Shown one piece after another: positions 1 to 7,959 of a DNA stretch of 43,914 nucleotides. The stretch is from an uncultured Lachnospiraceae bacterium. GTDB taxonomy: Bacteria > Bacillota > Clostridia > Lachnospirales > Lachnospiraceae. The stretch covers positions 1 to 43,914 of the forward strand of contig CALEFO010000187.1 of the NCBI GenBank assembly GCA_937877165.1, in the 5' to 3' direction. The translations under genes and the position numbers were made by a program. The notes under the pieces are model-generated. The model worked only from the letters and a program-made list of their open reading frames with translations. It was not told the origin of the DNA and searched no databases. The first letter of the stretch is position 1. Each line of letters begins with the position of its first letter.

Positions 1-1529
1 ATGTGACCTTCGCCCTGCTTGTTCTGGGGCTTCTTGCGGAAAATCGGGAGAAGCTTCCGGAGAAAACGGGGAAGAAACGCCTTGCGCTTCTTGCGACGGG
101 GGCGGCGCTTATTATTGTCATTCTGACAAATCTGCCGGTCGTGAATCTCTGGAATACCAACATCGGAACGAAGCATCACGGTTATGCGCTGAGCTATCTT
201 TCCTTTGCAAAACGCCATCTGGAAAAGCCGGTGCCGGAGGGGTATTCGGCGGAGGAGGCACAGAGCATTCTGGAAGAGTATGCGGGACAGGATTCTGCAG
301 AAGCCGAAAACAGCGGGGACGCTGCAGCAGGAAGCAAAGCAGCAGGCGTGTCCGGGACGAATGCTGCGGATTCGAAGGAAAGCAGCTCTGCGGGAGACAA
401 TGCACAGGAACCGGCAGACATCATCGTTGTGATGAACGAGGCGTTTTCGGACCTTCCTGCGGTTTACAACTTTGAGACCAATCAGGACGGCCTTCCGTAC
501 ATCCATTCTCTGGAGGGCGCGAATGTGAAGAAGGGCTGGATGCTCTCCTCGGTGTTCGGAGGAACCACGGCAGATACGGAGTACGAATTCCTGACTGGCA
601 ATTCGGTTTCCTTCCTGAGTGCAGACGCGGTGCCGTATACACAGTATATCAACAGTGATCAGGAATCTCTGGCAAGACTTCTGAAGAATCAGGGATATTC
701 GGCGACGGCATTTCATCCGTATCTGGAGTCCGGGTACAAGCGCTACAAGGTTTACCCGCTTCTTGGATTTGACGATTTCATCTCCGTGGAGGACGGACTG
801 GCCTACACGGAACGGATCCGGACCTACATCAGCGATTCCTCGGATTTCAAGGATCTGGAACAGCTCTATGAGAAGCAGAAGGACAAGGGACCGGTATTCC
901 TTTTCAACGTGACGATGCAGAATCACGGAAGCTATAACACTGATGTTCCTGCCGTGGACGTGACCGTGGAGCCGAAGAAGGCAGAGCTTCATTATGCTCA
1001 GCTGGAGGAATACCTCTCACTTGCGTATCAGAGTGACCGGGCGTTTGAGGAGCTGACTGACTACTTCGCGAAGTCGGACCGGAAGACGATCATTCTGATG
1101 TTCGGCGATCATCAGCCGAGCCTGAATGAGGAGGTGCTGAAGGCACTGGAGCCGGAAATGTACGAGGAGGGAGCTTCTCTGGAGGAGAGGGAGAAGAAGT
1201 ACACGGTCCCCTATATTATGTGGGCAAACTTTGATCTTCCAAAGGAGCCGGAGGCACCGGAGTATATTTCGCCGGGGTATCTCCGAAGCTTTCTTCTGGA
1301 GAACGCGGGTGCCGAGGAAAGCGCCTACGACCGCTTCGTTTCCCGGGTGCGGGAGTCTTATCCTGCCATCAATATCCTCGGGTACCGCGACGCAGAAGGG
1401 AATATGCATGACCTTCAGAATGCCTGGAACGAGGAGCTTCTGTGTGACTATCGGAAGATCGCCTACTATAATCTGTTTGATCACGGGAAGGTACGGATGG
1501 AGCTGTTCACGGCACCTTCCGGAAAGTGA
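1..1529 (+). CDS. LTA synthase/sulfatase-family membrane protein, 5'-partial
   Basis: The reading frame is open from the window edge, so the true start lies upstream. About 508 residues are visible. They hold what look like the last membrane segments of an N-terminal membrane domain (ending near residue 50), then an Ala/Ser/Glu-rich low-complexity linker (about residues 95-135), then an extracellular alkaline-phosphatase/sulfatase-fold domain. Motifs fit the LtaS family: VVMNEAF (metal-binding Glu), GGTTADTEYEF (the Thr nucleophile region), NVTMQNHGSY, and FGDHQPSL near the C terminus (metal Asp-His). Family members transfer glycerolphosphate or phosphoethanolamine-type groups to surface polymers. 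The exact substrate cannot be read from the sequence. No terminator separates it from luxS, so the two may be co-transcribed. Confidence 0.85.
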   Translation, partial: VTFALLVLGLLAENREKLPEKTGKKRLALLATGAALIIVILTNLPVVNLWNTNIGTKHHGYALSYLSFAKRHLEKPVPEGYSAEEAQSILEEYAGQDSAEAENSGDAAAGSKAAGVSGTNAADSKESSSAGDNAQEPADIIVVMNEAFSDLPAVYNFETNQDGLPYIHSLEGANVKKGWMLSSVFGGTTADTEYEFLTGNSVSFLSADAVPYTQYINSDQESLARLLKNQGYSATAFHPYLESGYKRYKVYPLLGFDDFISVEDGLAYTERIRTYISDSSDFKDLEQLYEKQKDKGPVFLFNVTMQNHGSYNTDVPAVDVTVEPKKAELHYAQLEEYLSLAYQSDRAFEELTDYFAKSDRKTIILMFGDHQPSLNEEVLKALEPEMYEEGASLEEREKKYTVPYIMWANFDLPKEPEAPEYISPGYLRSFLLENAGAEESAYDRFVSRVRESYPAINILGYRDAEGNMHDLQNAWNEELLCDYRKIAYYNLFDHGKVRMELFTAPSGK

Positions 1530-1607
1530 TTGCCGCAGTCTTGGAGAAAGGACAGCAAAGCGGCCTTATCCAACAATTTTGCCTGGAAAACACAGGAAGG
1601 AGAATTT

Positions 1608-2087
1608 ATGGAAAAAATCGCAAGTTTTACCGTCAACCATCTGAAGCTGGAGCCGGGAATCTATGTTTCCCGGAAGGATCATTTCGGAGATGTGACGATC
1701 ACAACGTTTGATCTTCGCATGACCGCGCCGAATCGTGAGCCGGTGATGAATACGGCGGAGCTTCACACGATTGAGCATCTGGGAGCTACGTTCCTGCGGA
1801 ATGACCCGGAATGGAAGGAACGCGTGGTCTATTTCGGACCGATGGGCTGCCGGACCGGCTGTTATGTCCTTTTCGAGGGAGATCTTTCTTCAGAGGAGGT
1901 TGCACCGCTTATCACGAAGATGTTCGAGTTCATTCGGGACTTTGAGGGTGAAATTCCGGGAGCCGCCGCAAAGGACTGCGGCAACTATCTGGACCAGAAT
2001 CTTGGAATGGCGAAGTGGCTGGCAGCCCGCTATCTGGATCATACCCTGTACGGAATCACGAAGGAGCACATGACTTATCCGGAATAA
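1608..2087 (+). CDS. luxS: S-ribosylhomocysteine lyase LuxS
   Basis: This 159-residue protein has the usual LuxS length. LuxS cleaves S-ribosylhomocysteine to homocysteine and DPD, the AI-2 precursor, in the cytoplasmic activated-methyl cycle. Seen in the sequence: the zinc ligands in HTIEHL (His53, His57) and Cys124 in KDCGNY, and the catalytic Cys81 in GPMGCRTGCY. The start is set at the ATG preceded by AGGAAGGAGA at a good distance; the open frame runs further upstream to 1530 but has no ribosome site there. It lies 78 bp after the LtaS-like gene. No pfs/mtnN gene is beside it in the window. Confidence 0.97.
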   Translation: MEKIASFTVNHLKLEPGIYVSRKDHFGDVTITTFDLRMTAPNREPVMNTAELHTIEHLGATFLRNDPEWKERVVYFGPMGCRTGCYVLFEGDLSSEEVAPLITKMFEFIRDFEGEIPGAAAKDCGNYLDQNLGMAKWLAARYLDHTLYGITKEHMTYPE

Positions 2088-2130
2088 GCTGTAATTGGAT
2101 GGCTTGAGCCGTAAGACACTGGAGAAAGCC

Positions 2131-2174
2131 CCTTCGGGCATTTCTCCTCGGGGTGCCGCAAAAAAACGCGGCAC
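2131..2174 (+). other. Two short hairpins downstream of luxS
   Basis: Two adjacent inverted repeats follow luxS. One has arms GGAGAAA/TTTCTCC around a GCCC-TTCG-GGGC core. The other is GTGCCGC / GCGGCAC (2153-2159 and 2168-2174) with an A-rich loop. Neither is followed by a T tract, so they are not clear terminators. They may shape the message between luxS and the next gene. Confidence 0.4.
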
Positions 2175-2212
2175 AGAAAGGTAAGCTTGGAAAACGAAAG
2201 AGGAACGGGCGG

Positions 2213-2878
2213 ATGGAAGTCTGTATCTACCACATCGCGGAAATTTTTCTGTTTGAATATTATGAGAATCCTTCGGAGTATACGGTGATTCCGAGACAGA
2301 AGCTGGAAGAGCTCAGGGAGAAGGCCGGAGAGGAAATGAAGCGGGGAGGCTGGGTGGCGGCCCTGCAGAATTATGACAAGGCGCAGGCACTGAATCCGGC
2401 GGATACGCAGATCCGGCTTTCCAGAATCCGGTGCTGCTATCATCTGGGACGGCTGGAAGAAATGCATGAGGAGACGCTGCAGCTTTATCCGTACGTCTGC
2501 ACCAGACAGGAGATGGCCGCGTATTACCGGTGGCTCGGCTGCTGGTACCTGGAGAAGTATCAGCCGGAGCTTTCAGAGTGCGTGTACCGGTACAGTACGC
2601 TGTTTGCACCTTCGGAGCAGGCGGAGGAGGAAATCCGATATCTGGAGAAGGCTCTTGGGAAAAAGATGCCTTCGTATCCTCTTTCGGAGCTTCAGGACAA
2701 GCTCCGGGATGCCGGAATTCCGCTTCACGCCAGTGATGTGACAATGGCGCTTCTTGTGAAGGCGGGCGAGGAAGCGCAGACGCGAGAGCTGTGGCAGCAG
2801 GCACTGGATTGTTACCGGATGGTCTTTGACCTCACGCAGGACGAGGAGATCGGACGAAGGATCCGCAGACTGGCCTGA
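2213..2878 (+). CDS. TPR-like hypothetical protein
   Basis: A 221-residue soluble protein that I cannot assign to a named family. It is helix-rich. A segment after residue about 35 (KAGEEMKRGGWVAALQNYDK followed by ALNPAD) reads like a tetratricopeptide repeat with the usual WxxAlxxYdkAlxlnP pattern. A second similar segment lies near the C terminus (ELWQQALDCYRMVFDL). No signal peptide or membrane segment is seen. I place the start at the ATG of MEVCIYHIAE, which has AGAGGAACGG upstream; the frame is open back to a GTG at 2153. The next gene follows after 15 bp, so the two probably form one unit. A role as a protein-interaction scaffold is inferred only from the repeat type. Confidence 0.7.
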   Translation: MEVCIYHIAEIFLFEYYENPSEYTVIPRQKLEELREKAGEEMKRGGWVAALQNYDKAQALNPADTQIRLSRIRCCYHLGRLEEMHEETLQLYPYVCTRQEMAAYYRWLGCWYLEKYQPELSECVYRYSTLFAPSEQAEEEIRYLEKALGKKMPSYPLSELQDKLRDAGIPLHASDVTMALLVKAGEEAQTRELWQQALDCYRMVFDLTQDEEIGRRIRRLA

Positions 2879-2893
2879 GGGGAGGAGAACGGA

Positions 2894-3376
2894 ATGAACA
2901 ATAGGGACACGGAGAGAACAATCCTGGTGAGCGCGTGCCTTGCGGGCCGCCACTGTCGATATGACGGAAAAGAAAAAGGAATTCCGGAAATCGCCCGGCT
3001 GGTGGCAGAGGGCAGGATGATTCCGGTCTGTCCCGAATCGGCGGGAGGCCTGCGGATTCCGAGGGACCCCAGTGAAATCCGGGAAAACAGGGTTTTCTCA
3101 AAATCGGGAAAAGAGGTCACAAAGGAATATCAGGAGGGCGCGCAGCGCTGCCTGAAGGTCTGTCAGATGCACCGCTGCAGCATGGCGGTTCTCAAATCAA
3201 AAAGTCCATCCTGCGGAAAGGGCTGCATTCATAATGGCAAATTTGATGGCGGCCTGGTGGAGGGAAACGGCGTTTTTGCACAGCTGTGCCTGGAGCATGG
3301 CATTGAAGTGCTTACGGAGGACGAGTTTCTGACGGATCCAGCTGCTTATATGGATGAGAACGGCAGGAAGCAGTGA
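2894..3376 (+). CDS. DUF523 family protein
   Basis: A 160-residue protein of the DUF523 family. It carries the family cysteines: VSACLAGRHCRYDG at the N terminus, PVCPESAGGLRIPR, and LKSKSPSCGKGCIHNG. Some members of this family (TudS) are iron-sulphur thiouracil desulfurases, and the three conserved Cys regions here would fit a cluster site. The present substrate is not known. The start has GGGGAGGAGAACGG directly upstream. It sits 15 bp after the TPR-like gene, probably in the same transcript. Confidence 0.88.
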   Translation: MNNRDTERTILVSACLAGRHCRYDGKEKGIPEIARLVAEGRMIPVCPESAGGLRIPRDPSEIRENRVFSKSGKEVTKEYQEGAQRCLKVCQMHRCSMAVLKSKSPSCGKGCIHNGKFDGGLVEGNGVFAQLCLEHGIEVLTEDEFLTDPAAYMDENGRKQ

Positions 3377-3483
3377 CCGTTGGAACGGAAGCTTTTGCCA
3401 TAAACGCAAAATTTGTTAAAAAGGAAGCACGGATTTATGGATGACGAAATGGCACAGACGATCTATAATAAATCTATCACTTT

Positions 3484-3504
3484 GTTACATATTTTATGTC
3501 ACAT
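3484..3504. promoter_or_regulatory. Imperfect palindrome before the isomerase-like gene
   Basis: TGTTACATA-TTT-TATGTCACA is a 9-bp imperfect inverted repeat just upstream of the ribosome site of the next gene. It could be a regulator site or a short mRNA hairpin. The half-site spacing does not fit a CRP/FNR box. A TATAAT at about 3462 lies upstream but lacks a good -35. Confidence 0.35.
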
Positions 3505-3517
3505 TATGGAGGATGAT

Positions 3518-5017
3518 ATGAACAATATTCCTGTAATCAAGATTGGTATTGTTGCTGTATCCCGTGACTGCTTCCCGGCTTCTCTTGCAGAGAATCGCAG
3601 AAAGGCTCTGGTTGCAGCTTACGCAAAGAAGTACAATGCCGCAGACATCTACGAGTGTCCTATCACGATCATCGAGAGCGAGATCGACATGGTAAATGCA
3701 CTCGAGGATATTAAGAAGAACGACTGCAATGCTCTGTGCGTATATCTTGGAAACTTCGGACCGGAGATTTCCGAGACGCTTCTTGCAAAGCACTTCGATG
3801 GACCGAAGATGCTCTGCGCAGCAGCTGAGGAGTCTCAGAATGATCTGATCGACGGCCGCGGCGATGCATATTGCGGTGTCCTGAATGCTTCCTACAACCT
3901 GGCTCTTCGCAACACCAAGTGCTATATCCCGGATTATCCGGTTGGCGATGCAGATGAGTGTGCGGATATGATCCATGATTTCCTTCCGGTTGCACGTGTG
4001 GCTTACGGCCTCTCCAACCTGAAGATCATTTCCTTTGGTCCCCGCCCGTCCAACTTCCTGGCATGCAATGCTCCGATCAAGCAGCTGTACAACCTGGATG
4101 TTGAGATCGAGGAAGAGTCCGAGCTGGATCTGTTCGAGTCCTATCAGAAGCACGAAGGTGACGAGAGAATCGCAGAGGTTGCTGCGGATATGGCACAGGA
4201 GATGCACTACGAGGCAGGCAAGGAGCCCGAGATGCTCCGCAAGCTTGCGCAGTATGAGCTGACCCTTCTTGACTGGGCAGAGGCTCACAAGGGCTATCGC
4301 AAGTATGTTGCCATGACCACCAAGTGCTGGCCGGCATTCCAGGATATGTTCAAGTTCGTACCCTGCTATGTCAATAGCCGCATGATGCGCAAGGGCATTC
4401 CGGTATCCTGCGAGGTAGATATCTACGGAACTCTTTCCGAATACATCGGACTGTGTGTTTCTCAGGATGAGGTTACCCTTCTGGATATCAACAACACCGT
4501 TCCTCACGACATGTATGAGGAGTCCATTAAGGGCAAGTTCGATTACAAGTTCACGGACACCTTCATGGGCTTCCACTGCGGCAATACCTGCTCTACGAAG
4601 CTTACCAATCCTCATCTGGCATTCCAGAGAATCATGGCAAGAACTCACCCGCAGGATTGGTGCGACGGAACCATCGAGGGCGATATCGCTCCCAGCAAGA
4701 TTACCTTCTACAGACTGCAGTCCACGGCTGACAGCAAGCTTCGTGCTTACGCAGCAGAGGGCGAGGTTCTTCCGGTTGCAACCCGGTCCTTTGGCGGCAT
4801 TGGCGTATTCGGCATCAAGGAAATGGGCCGCTTCTACCGCTATGTACTGGTTGGCAAGAACTATCCTCACCATGGCGCAGTTATGTTCGGCCACTACGGC
4901 AAGAACCTGTACGATGCACTGAAGTACATCGGCGTCGAGCCGTCCGAGATCGGCTACAATCAGCCGGAAGGCGTTCTGTACGAGGACGAGAATCCCTTCT
5001 CCAAGCCGTTCGCTTGA
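3518..5017 (+). CDS. L-fucose/L-arabinose isomerase family protein
   Basis: This 499-residue protein resembles the fold and length of the FucI/AraA sugar-isomerase family. An N-terminal Rossmann-like half starts KIGIVAVSRDCFPASL and contains ALCVYLGNFGPEI. A C-terminal barrel-like part contains VSCEVDIYGTLSEYIG and DTFMGFHCGNTC. Classical isomerases bind Mn2+ through Glu/Asp/His residues, and I cannot align them with confidence here. Isomerase activity is therefore inferred. The start is chosen at MNNIPVIKIG, preceded by TGGAGGATGAT; the open frame extends 35 codons further upstream without a ribosome site. Codon usage is biased to highly used codons, which suggests strong expression. It stands alone between its leader and a strong terminator, with no sugar kinase, aldolase or transporter nearby. 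Confidence 0.8.
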   Translation: MNNIPVIKIGIVAVSRDCFPASLAENRRKALVAAYAKKYNAADIYECPITIIESEIDMVNALEDIKKNDCNALCVYLGNFGPEISETLLAKHFDGPKMLCAAAEESQNDLIDGRGDAYCGVLNASYNLALRNTKCYIPDYPVGDADECADMIHDFLPVARVAYGLSNLKIISFGPRPSNFLACNAPIKQLYNLDVEIEEESELDLFESYQKHEGDERIAEVAADMAQEMHYEAGKEPEMLRKLAQYELTLLDWAEAHKGYRKYVAMTTKCWPAFQDMFKFVPCYVNSRMMRKGIPVSCEVDIYGTLSEYIGLCVSQDEVTLLDINNTVPHDMYEESIKGKFDYKFTDTFMGFHCGNTCSTKLTNPHLAFQRIMARTHPQDWCDGTIEGDIAPSKITFYRLQSTADSKLRAYAAEGEVLPVATRSFGGIGVFGIKEMGRFYRYVLVGKNYPHHGAVMFGHYGKNLYDALKYIGVEPSEIGYNQPEGVLYEDENPFSKPFA

Positions 5018-5065
5018 GACAGAAATCGGTTTGATTTCTCAGTGAAGGATCAAAATCAATGACGG

Positions 5066-5102
5066 AAAAAGAGAGCTGCAGATTTTGCAGCTCTCTTTTT
5101 TC
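5066..5102 (+). terminator. Intrinsic terminator after isomerase-like gene
   Basis: The stem AAAAAGAGAGCTGCA pairs with TGCAGCTCTCTTTTT around a GATTT loop and ends in T residues. It is symmetric enough to act in both directions. It lies 49 bp after the stop codon. Confidence 0.92.
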
Positions 5103-5153
5103 GTAAAAATAGCAAAAAAAATCAAAATAAAAATGGAATACTGGGGAAAACAG

Positions 5154-5183
5154 TCAAAAACTTAATCAGAACTGTGATATAAT
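5154..5183 (+). promoter_or_regulatory. Probable promoter of the GGDEF gene
   Basis: A perfect -10 TATAAT (5178-5183) has a weak -35 TCAAAA 18 bp upstream in A-rich DNA. It would give a leader of about 95 nt before the diguanylate cyclase start. Confidence 0.5.
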
Positions 5184-5286
5184 TTATGAATCGTGCACAT
5201 GGATAAGATTGCAGCTGTTCCGGAAAGCACGATAAGAATAATGAAAAGAAATTCGCTCGAAAATTGCCGGGGCTGAGAGGTGGAAC

Positions 5287-6459
5287 ATGAACATTAATTC
5301 CATGTTATTTGCCGAAGTTAATCTATTTAGTGTTTCACTTCTTGGAATGCTGCTTTTCTGGTTTCGCCGTGGAACGGACAACTCGATGTCCTCGCGGTGG
5401 TACACAATTGTATTGGTTTCTTTCATTCTGTCCTTTACGTTCAATGCCGTGTGGGGGCTGCTCCGGGCGTTCTCTCCGGCGCTGAGCGATCATATCAGTC
5501 TCCAGTATTTTTTAAAAATTCTTTTTTATGTTTTCCTGAATATTGCTGTATTCGCGTGGACCGGATATTCGGAAACCGAAATGGGAAACCGTGAATTCAA
5601 CGATATGGAACAGATGAAGGTGACCTTTCTTCCGATGCTGTTCATGCTGGTTATGGTCTGTACGGACAGCTACACCAAGGTGATTTTTCGCATTGATTCT
5701 TATGGAAAGTATACGAAGGAGGAACTGTATCAGGCCCAGATGGCTCTCCTCGTCTTTTACACGGGAATCACGGGAATTCGAATGCTGGCGAAGGCGGAGT
5801 ATGAAACGGACCCGACGAAGAAAAGCCAGATGCGGCAGATGGGATCCTTCCCGGCAAGCTTTGTGCTGTCCTGGATCCTTTCGGATCTTCTCGGTCCGGA
5901 GTTTCCGATCATCTGTGCGTTTGTCACGATATGGCTTCTGTTCATTTTCGTTGGCTCTACGAGTGAACGAATCTCTACGGACAAGCTGACACAGATTCAC
6001 AACCGGCAGAATCTTCTGTCTTATATCAATTCCAAGATCCGAAGCCATGAGGACCGCCTGTTCCTGCTCATGATGGATATTGATTATTTTAAGAAAATCA
6101 ATGACACCTATGGACATCAGGAGGGAGATCAGGCATTGATTCGGATGGCCAACGCACTGAAGAGTGCGGTGCAGCCTATGAAGCGAAGACCCTATCTGGC
6201 CCGTTATGGCGGAGACGAGTTCATTGTCGTGGCGGAGGCAGAGGATACGGCGGAGATTGATATGCTCTGTGAAGAGATTCAGAAGAAGCTGGATTACTAC
6301 AATACCTGGGCGGAGCAGCATTATCAGATGTCCATTTCCATCGGTGTGGCGGAATGGGCGGAGGGCATGACGCAGAAAGCCCTGATTGAAGCAGCAGACC
6401 AGGTCCTGTATCAGGTGAAGAAGGCACATCACAAACAGCTGGACGCTGCAGAAGTGTAA
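5287..6459 (+). CDS. Membrane-bound diguanylate cyclase (GGDEF)
   Basis: A 390-residue protein. The first ~230 residues form about six hydrophobic membrane segments, with a loop around residues 100-170. A linker (STSERISTDKLTQIHNR) leads into a GGDEF domain that makes cyclic di-GMP from two GTP. The active site is intact: MMDIDYFKKINDTYGHQEGD carries the Asp/Lys/Asn metal and GTP residues, and YGGDEF lies at about 307-312. No RxxD inhibitory site is seen four to five residues before GGDEF. The end IGVAEW and AADQVLYQVKKA fit the family. The start has GAGAGGTGGAAC upstream. No EAL or PilZ gene lies in the window, so the target is unknown. It is transcribed alone between two terminators. Confidence 0.93.
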   Translation: MNINSMLFAEVNLFSVSLLGMLLFWFRRGTDNSMSSRWYTIVLVSFILSFTFNAVWGLLRAFSPALSDHISLQYFLKILFYVFLNIAVFAWTGYSETEMGNREFNDMEQMKVTFLPMLFMLVMVCTDSYTKVIFRIDSYGKYTKEELYQAQMALLVFYTGITGIRMLAKAEYETDPTKKSQMRQMGSFPASFVLSWILSDLLGPEFPIICAFVTIWLLFIFVGSTSERISTDKLTQIHNRQNLLSYINSKIRSHEDRLFLLMMDIDYFKKINDTYGHQEGDQALIRMANALKSAVQPMKRRPYLARYGGDEFIVVAEAEDTAEIDMLCEEIQKKLDYYNTWAEQHYQMSISIGVAEWAEGMTQKALIEAADQVLYQVKKAHHKQLDAAEV

Positions 6460-6481
6460 TGGCAGCTGTTTAATGCGGCAG

Positions 6482-6541
6482 ATCTCCAATGTGATCGTTT
6501 GAAAGTCATGGGACTTCGAACGATCACATTGGAGATTTTTT
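6482..6541 (+). terminator. Unusually long terminator hairpin
   Basis: ATCTCCAATGTGATCGTT and AACGATCACATTGGAGAT are perfect 18-bp arms. The pairing continues with TGAAAGTC/GACTTCG through a small bulge, giving a total stem near 25 bp around an ATGG loop, followed by TTTTTT. It ends the diguanylate cyclase message. Confidence 0.9.
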
Positions 6542-6591
6542 GCTGGGAGCGTATAGAATCGGAATGATTGGAGAAAGGAAATAAAAATAAT

Positions 6592-6620
6592 TTGACACAC
6601 CAACGCGTCTGCGCTTTAAT
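6592..6620 (+). promoter_or_regulatory. Promoter of the ABC importer
   Basis: A perfect -35 TTGACA (6592-6597) is separated by 17 bp from TTTAAT (6615-6620). The predicted start is about 40 nt before the lipoprotein gene. A short inverted repeat GCCGG/CCGGC lies in the leader. Confidence 0.75.
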
Positions 6621-6665
6621 GTAATAAACCGGCCTGAAAGGACCGGCATGCGAAGGGAGGAAACA

Positions 6666-7715
6666 ATGATGAAAAAGAAGATTCTTGCATTTGTTCTTGC
6701 AGGCACGATGCTGGCAATGGCCGGCTGCGGCAGCAAGACAGCAGACACTGCAGCGGAGACAGAAACGACTGCTGCTGCGACAACAGAGGCAGCTGCGGAT
6801 ACCACAGAGACCACAGCACCGGAAACGGATCAGAAGTTTACCGTTGGCATCTGCCAGCTGGTTCAGCACAATGCACTGGACGCGGCAACACAGGGCTTTG
6901 AGGATGCCCTGAAGGAGAAGTACGGCGACAATGTCACGATTGATTATCAGAATGCACAGGGGGATTCTACAACCTGTGCAACCATTGTCACCGGCTTTGT
7001 GAACAATAATTACGATCTGATCCTCGCCAATGCCACTCCTGCTCTGCAGGCGGCCGTTTCTGCAACGACGGATATCCCGATTCTGGGCACGTCCATTACT
7101 GATTACGGTGCTGCTCTTAATCTTTCGGATTTCAGCGGCACGACGGGAATGAATGTATCCGGAACATCGGACCTGGCGCCGCTGGATCAGCAGGAGAAGA
7201 TGATTCTGGAGCTTGTTCCGGATGTGAAGAAGGTTTCCATTCTGTACTGCTCGGCAGAGGCAAACTCCAAGTTCCAGGCGAATGAGATTGAGAAGTACCT
7301 GGATGAGGACGGAATTGCTTACGAGGAATTTACTTTTGCAGATTCCAATGATCTGCAGTCAGTTGTTTCCAGCGCAGTTTCCGACTGTGATGCGGTTTAT
7401 ATCCCGACGGACAATACGGCGGCTTCCAATATGACCATTGTATCCAATGTCACAGAGCCCGCTGGCATTCCGGTGATCTGCGGTGAGGAGAACATGTGCA
7501 AGTCCGGCGGACTTGCTACTCTGTCCATCAGCTATTATGACCTTGGCTACACGACTGGACAGCAGGCAATTCGTATTCTCTCGGAAGGCGAGGATGTCTC
7601 CACGATGCCGATTGAGAATGCAGCAGCCACCACGAAGGAGTACAATGCTTCGTACGCAGAGGCAATTGGCATGACAATGCCGGAGGACTACACAGCAATC
7701 CCGGATGGAGAATAA
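6666..7715 (+). CDS. ABC importer substrate-binding lipoprotein (ABC_sub_bind type)
   Basis: A 349-residue secreted lipoprotein. It starts with MMKKKI, a hydrophobic stretch and the lipobox MAGC, with the Cys near residue 22. A Thr/Ala/Glu-rich tether of about 35 residues follows. The mature part has the two-lobed periplasmic-binding fold of the ABC_sub_bind family (TrpX-like): FTVGICQLVQHNALDAATQGF at the start and LVPDVKKVSILYCSAEANS in the middle. The ligand is not readable; members have been linked to tryptophan/tyrosine and other small solutes. The start has GGGAGGAAACA upstream; a second ATG three bases later is equally possible. It is followed by a terminator before the permease gene, so it is probably made in excess over the membrane parts. 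Confidence 0.92.
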   Translation: MMKKKILAFVLAGTMLAMAGCGSKTADTAAETETTAAATTEAAADTTETTAPETDQKFTVGICQLVQHNALDAATQGFEDALKEKYGDNVTIDYQNAQGDSTTCATIVTGFVNNNYDLILANATPALQAAVSATTDIPILGTSITDYGAALNLSDFSGTTGMNVSGTSDLAPLDQQEKMILELVPDVKKVSILYCSAEANSKFQANEIEKYLDEDGIAYEEFTFADSNDLQSVVSSAVSDCDAVYIPTDNTAASNMTIVSNVTEPAGIPVICGEENMCKSGGLATLSISYYDLGYTTGQQAIRILSEGEDVSTMPIENAAATTKEYNASYAEAIGMTMPEDYTAIPDGE

Positions 7716-7775
7716 TTGCTTTGCCGGTTTAATGTAATGAAATAATCAACGGATTGCGTTATAATCGAATAACAG

Positions 7776-7815
7776 GCAGCGCAGGCGCGATGAAGTGCCT
7801 GCGCTGCCTTTTTGA
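7776..7815 (+). terminator. Terminator between lipoprotein and permease genes
   Basis: The arms GGCAGCGCAGGC and GCCTGCGCTGCC pair perfectly (12 bp) around a 10-nt loop and run into TTTTT. A TATAAT lies just before it at 7761. The position inside an importer operon suggests partial read-through. Confidence 0.9.
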
Positions 7816-7873
7816 TCAGCTGCTTCACACCGTGCTTTCTTTGGAAAACACTTCGTGTGACAACAAATGAGAT

Positions 7874-7933
7874 CTGTCTGGCAATGCGTCTCCAATCCGC
7901 CGGTGTTATGAAAGACCGGCCCGTGCCAGACAG
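7874..7933 (+). promoter_or_regulatory. Structured leader upstream of the permease
   Basis: The outer arms CTGTCTGGCA (7874-7883) and TGCCAGACAG (7924-7933) are perfectly complementary. They enclose a second hairpin GCCGGT/ACCGGC (7899-7904, 7915-7920). The structure ends 26 bp before the permease ATG. I do not match it to a known riboswitch class. It may be a leader element or an mRNA-stabilising 5' end created after the terminator. Confidence 0.5.
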
Positions 7934-7959
7934 GCAGAACAGATGGAGGGAGATTACAA

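Noticed and set aside
3494..4894. A 466-residue open frame on the minus strand across the isomerase-like gene
   Set aside because: It is a codon-bias shadow of the plus-strand gene: no ribosome site, no recognisable domain.
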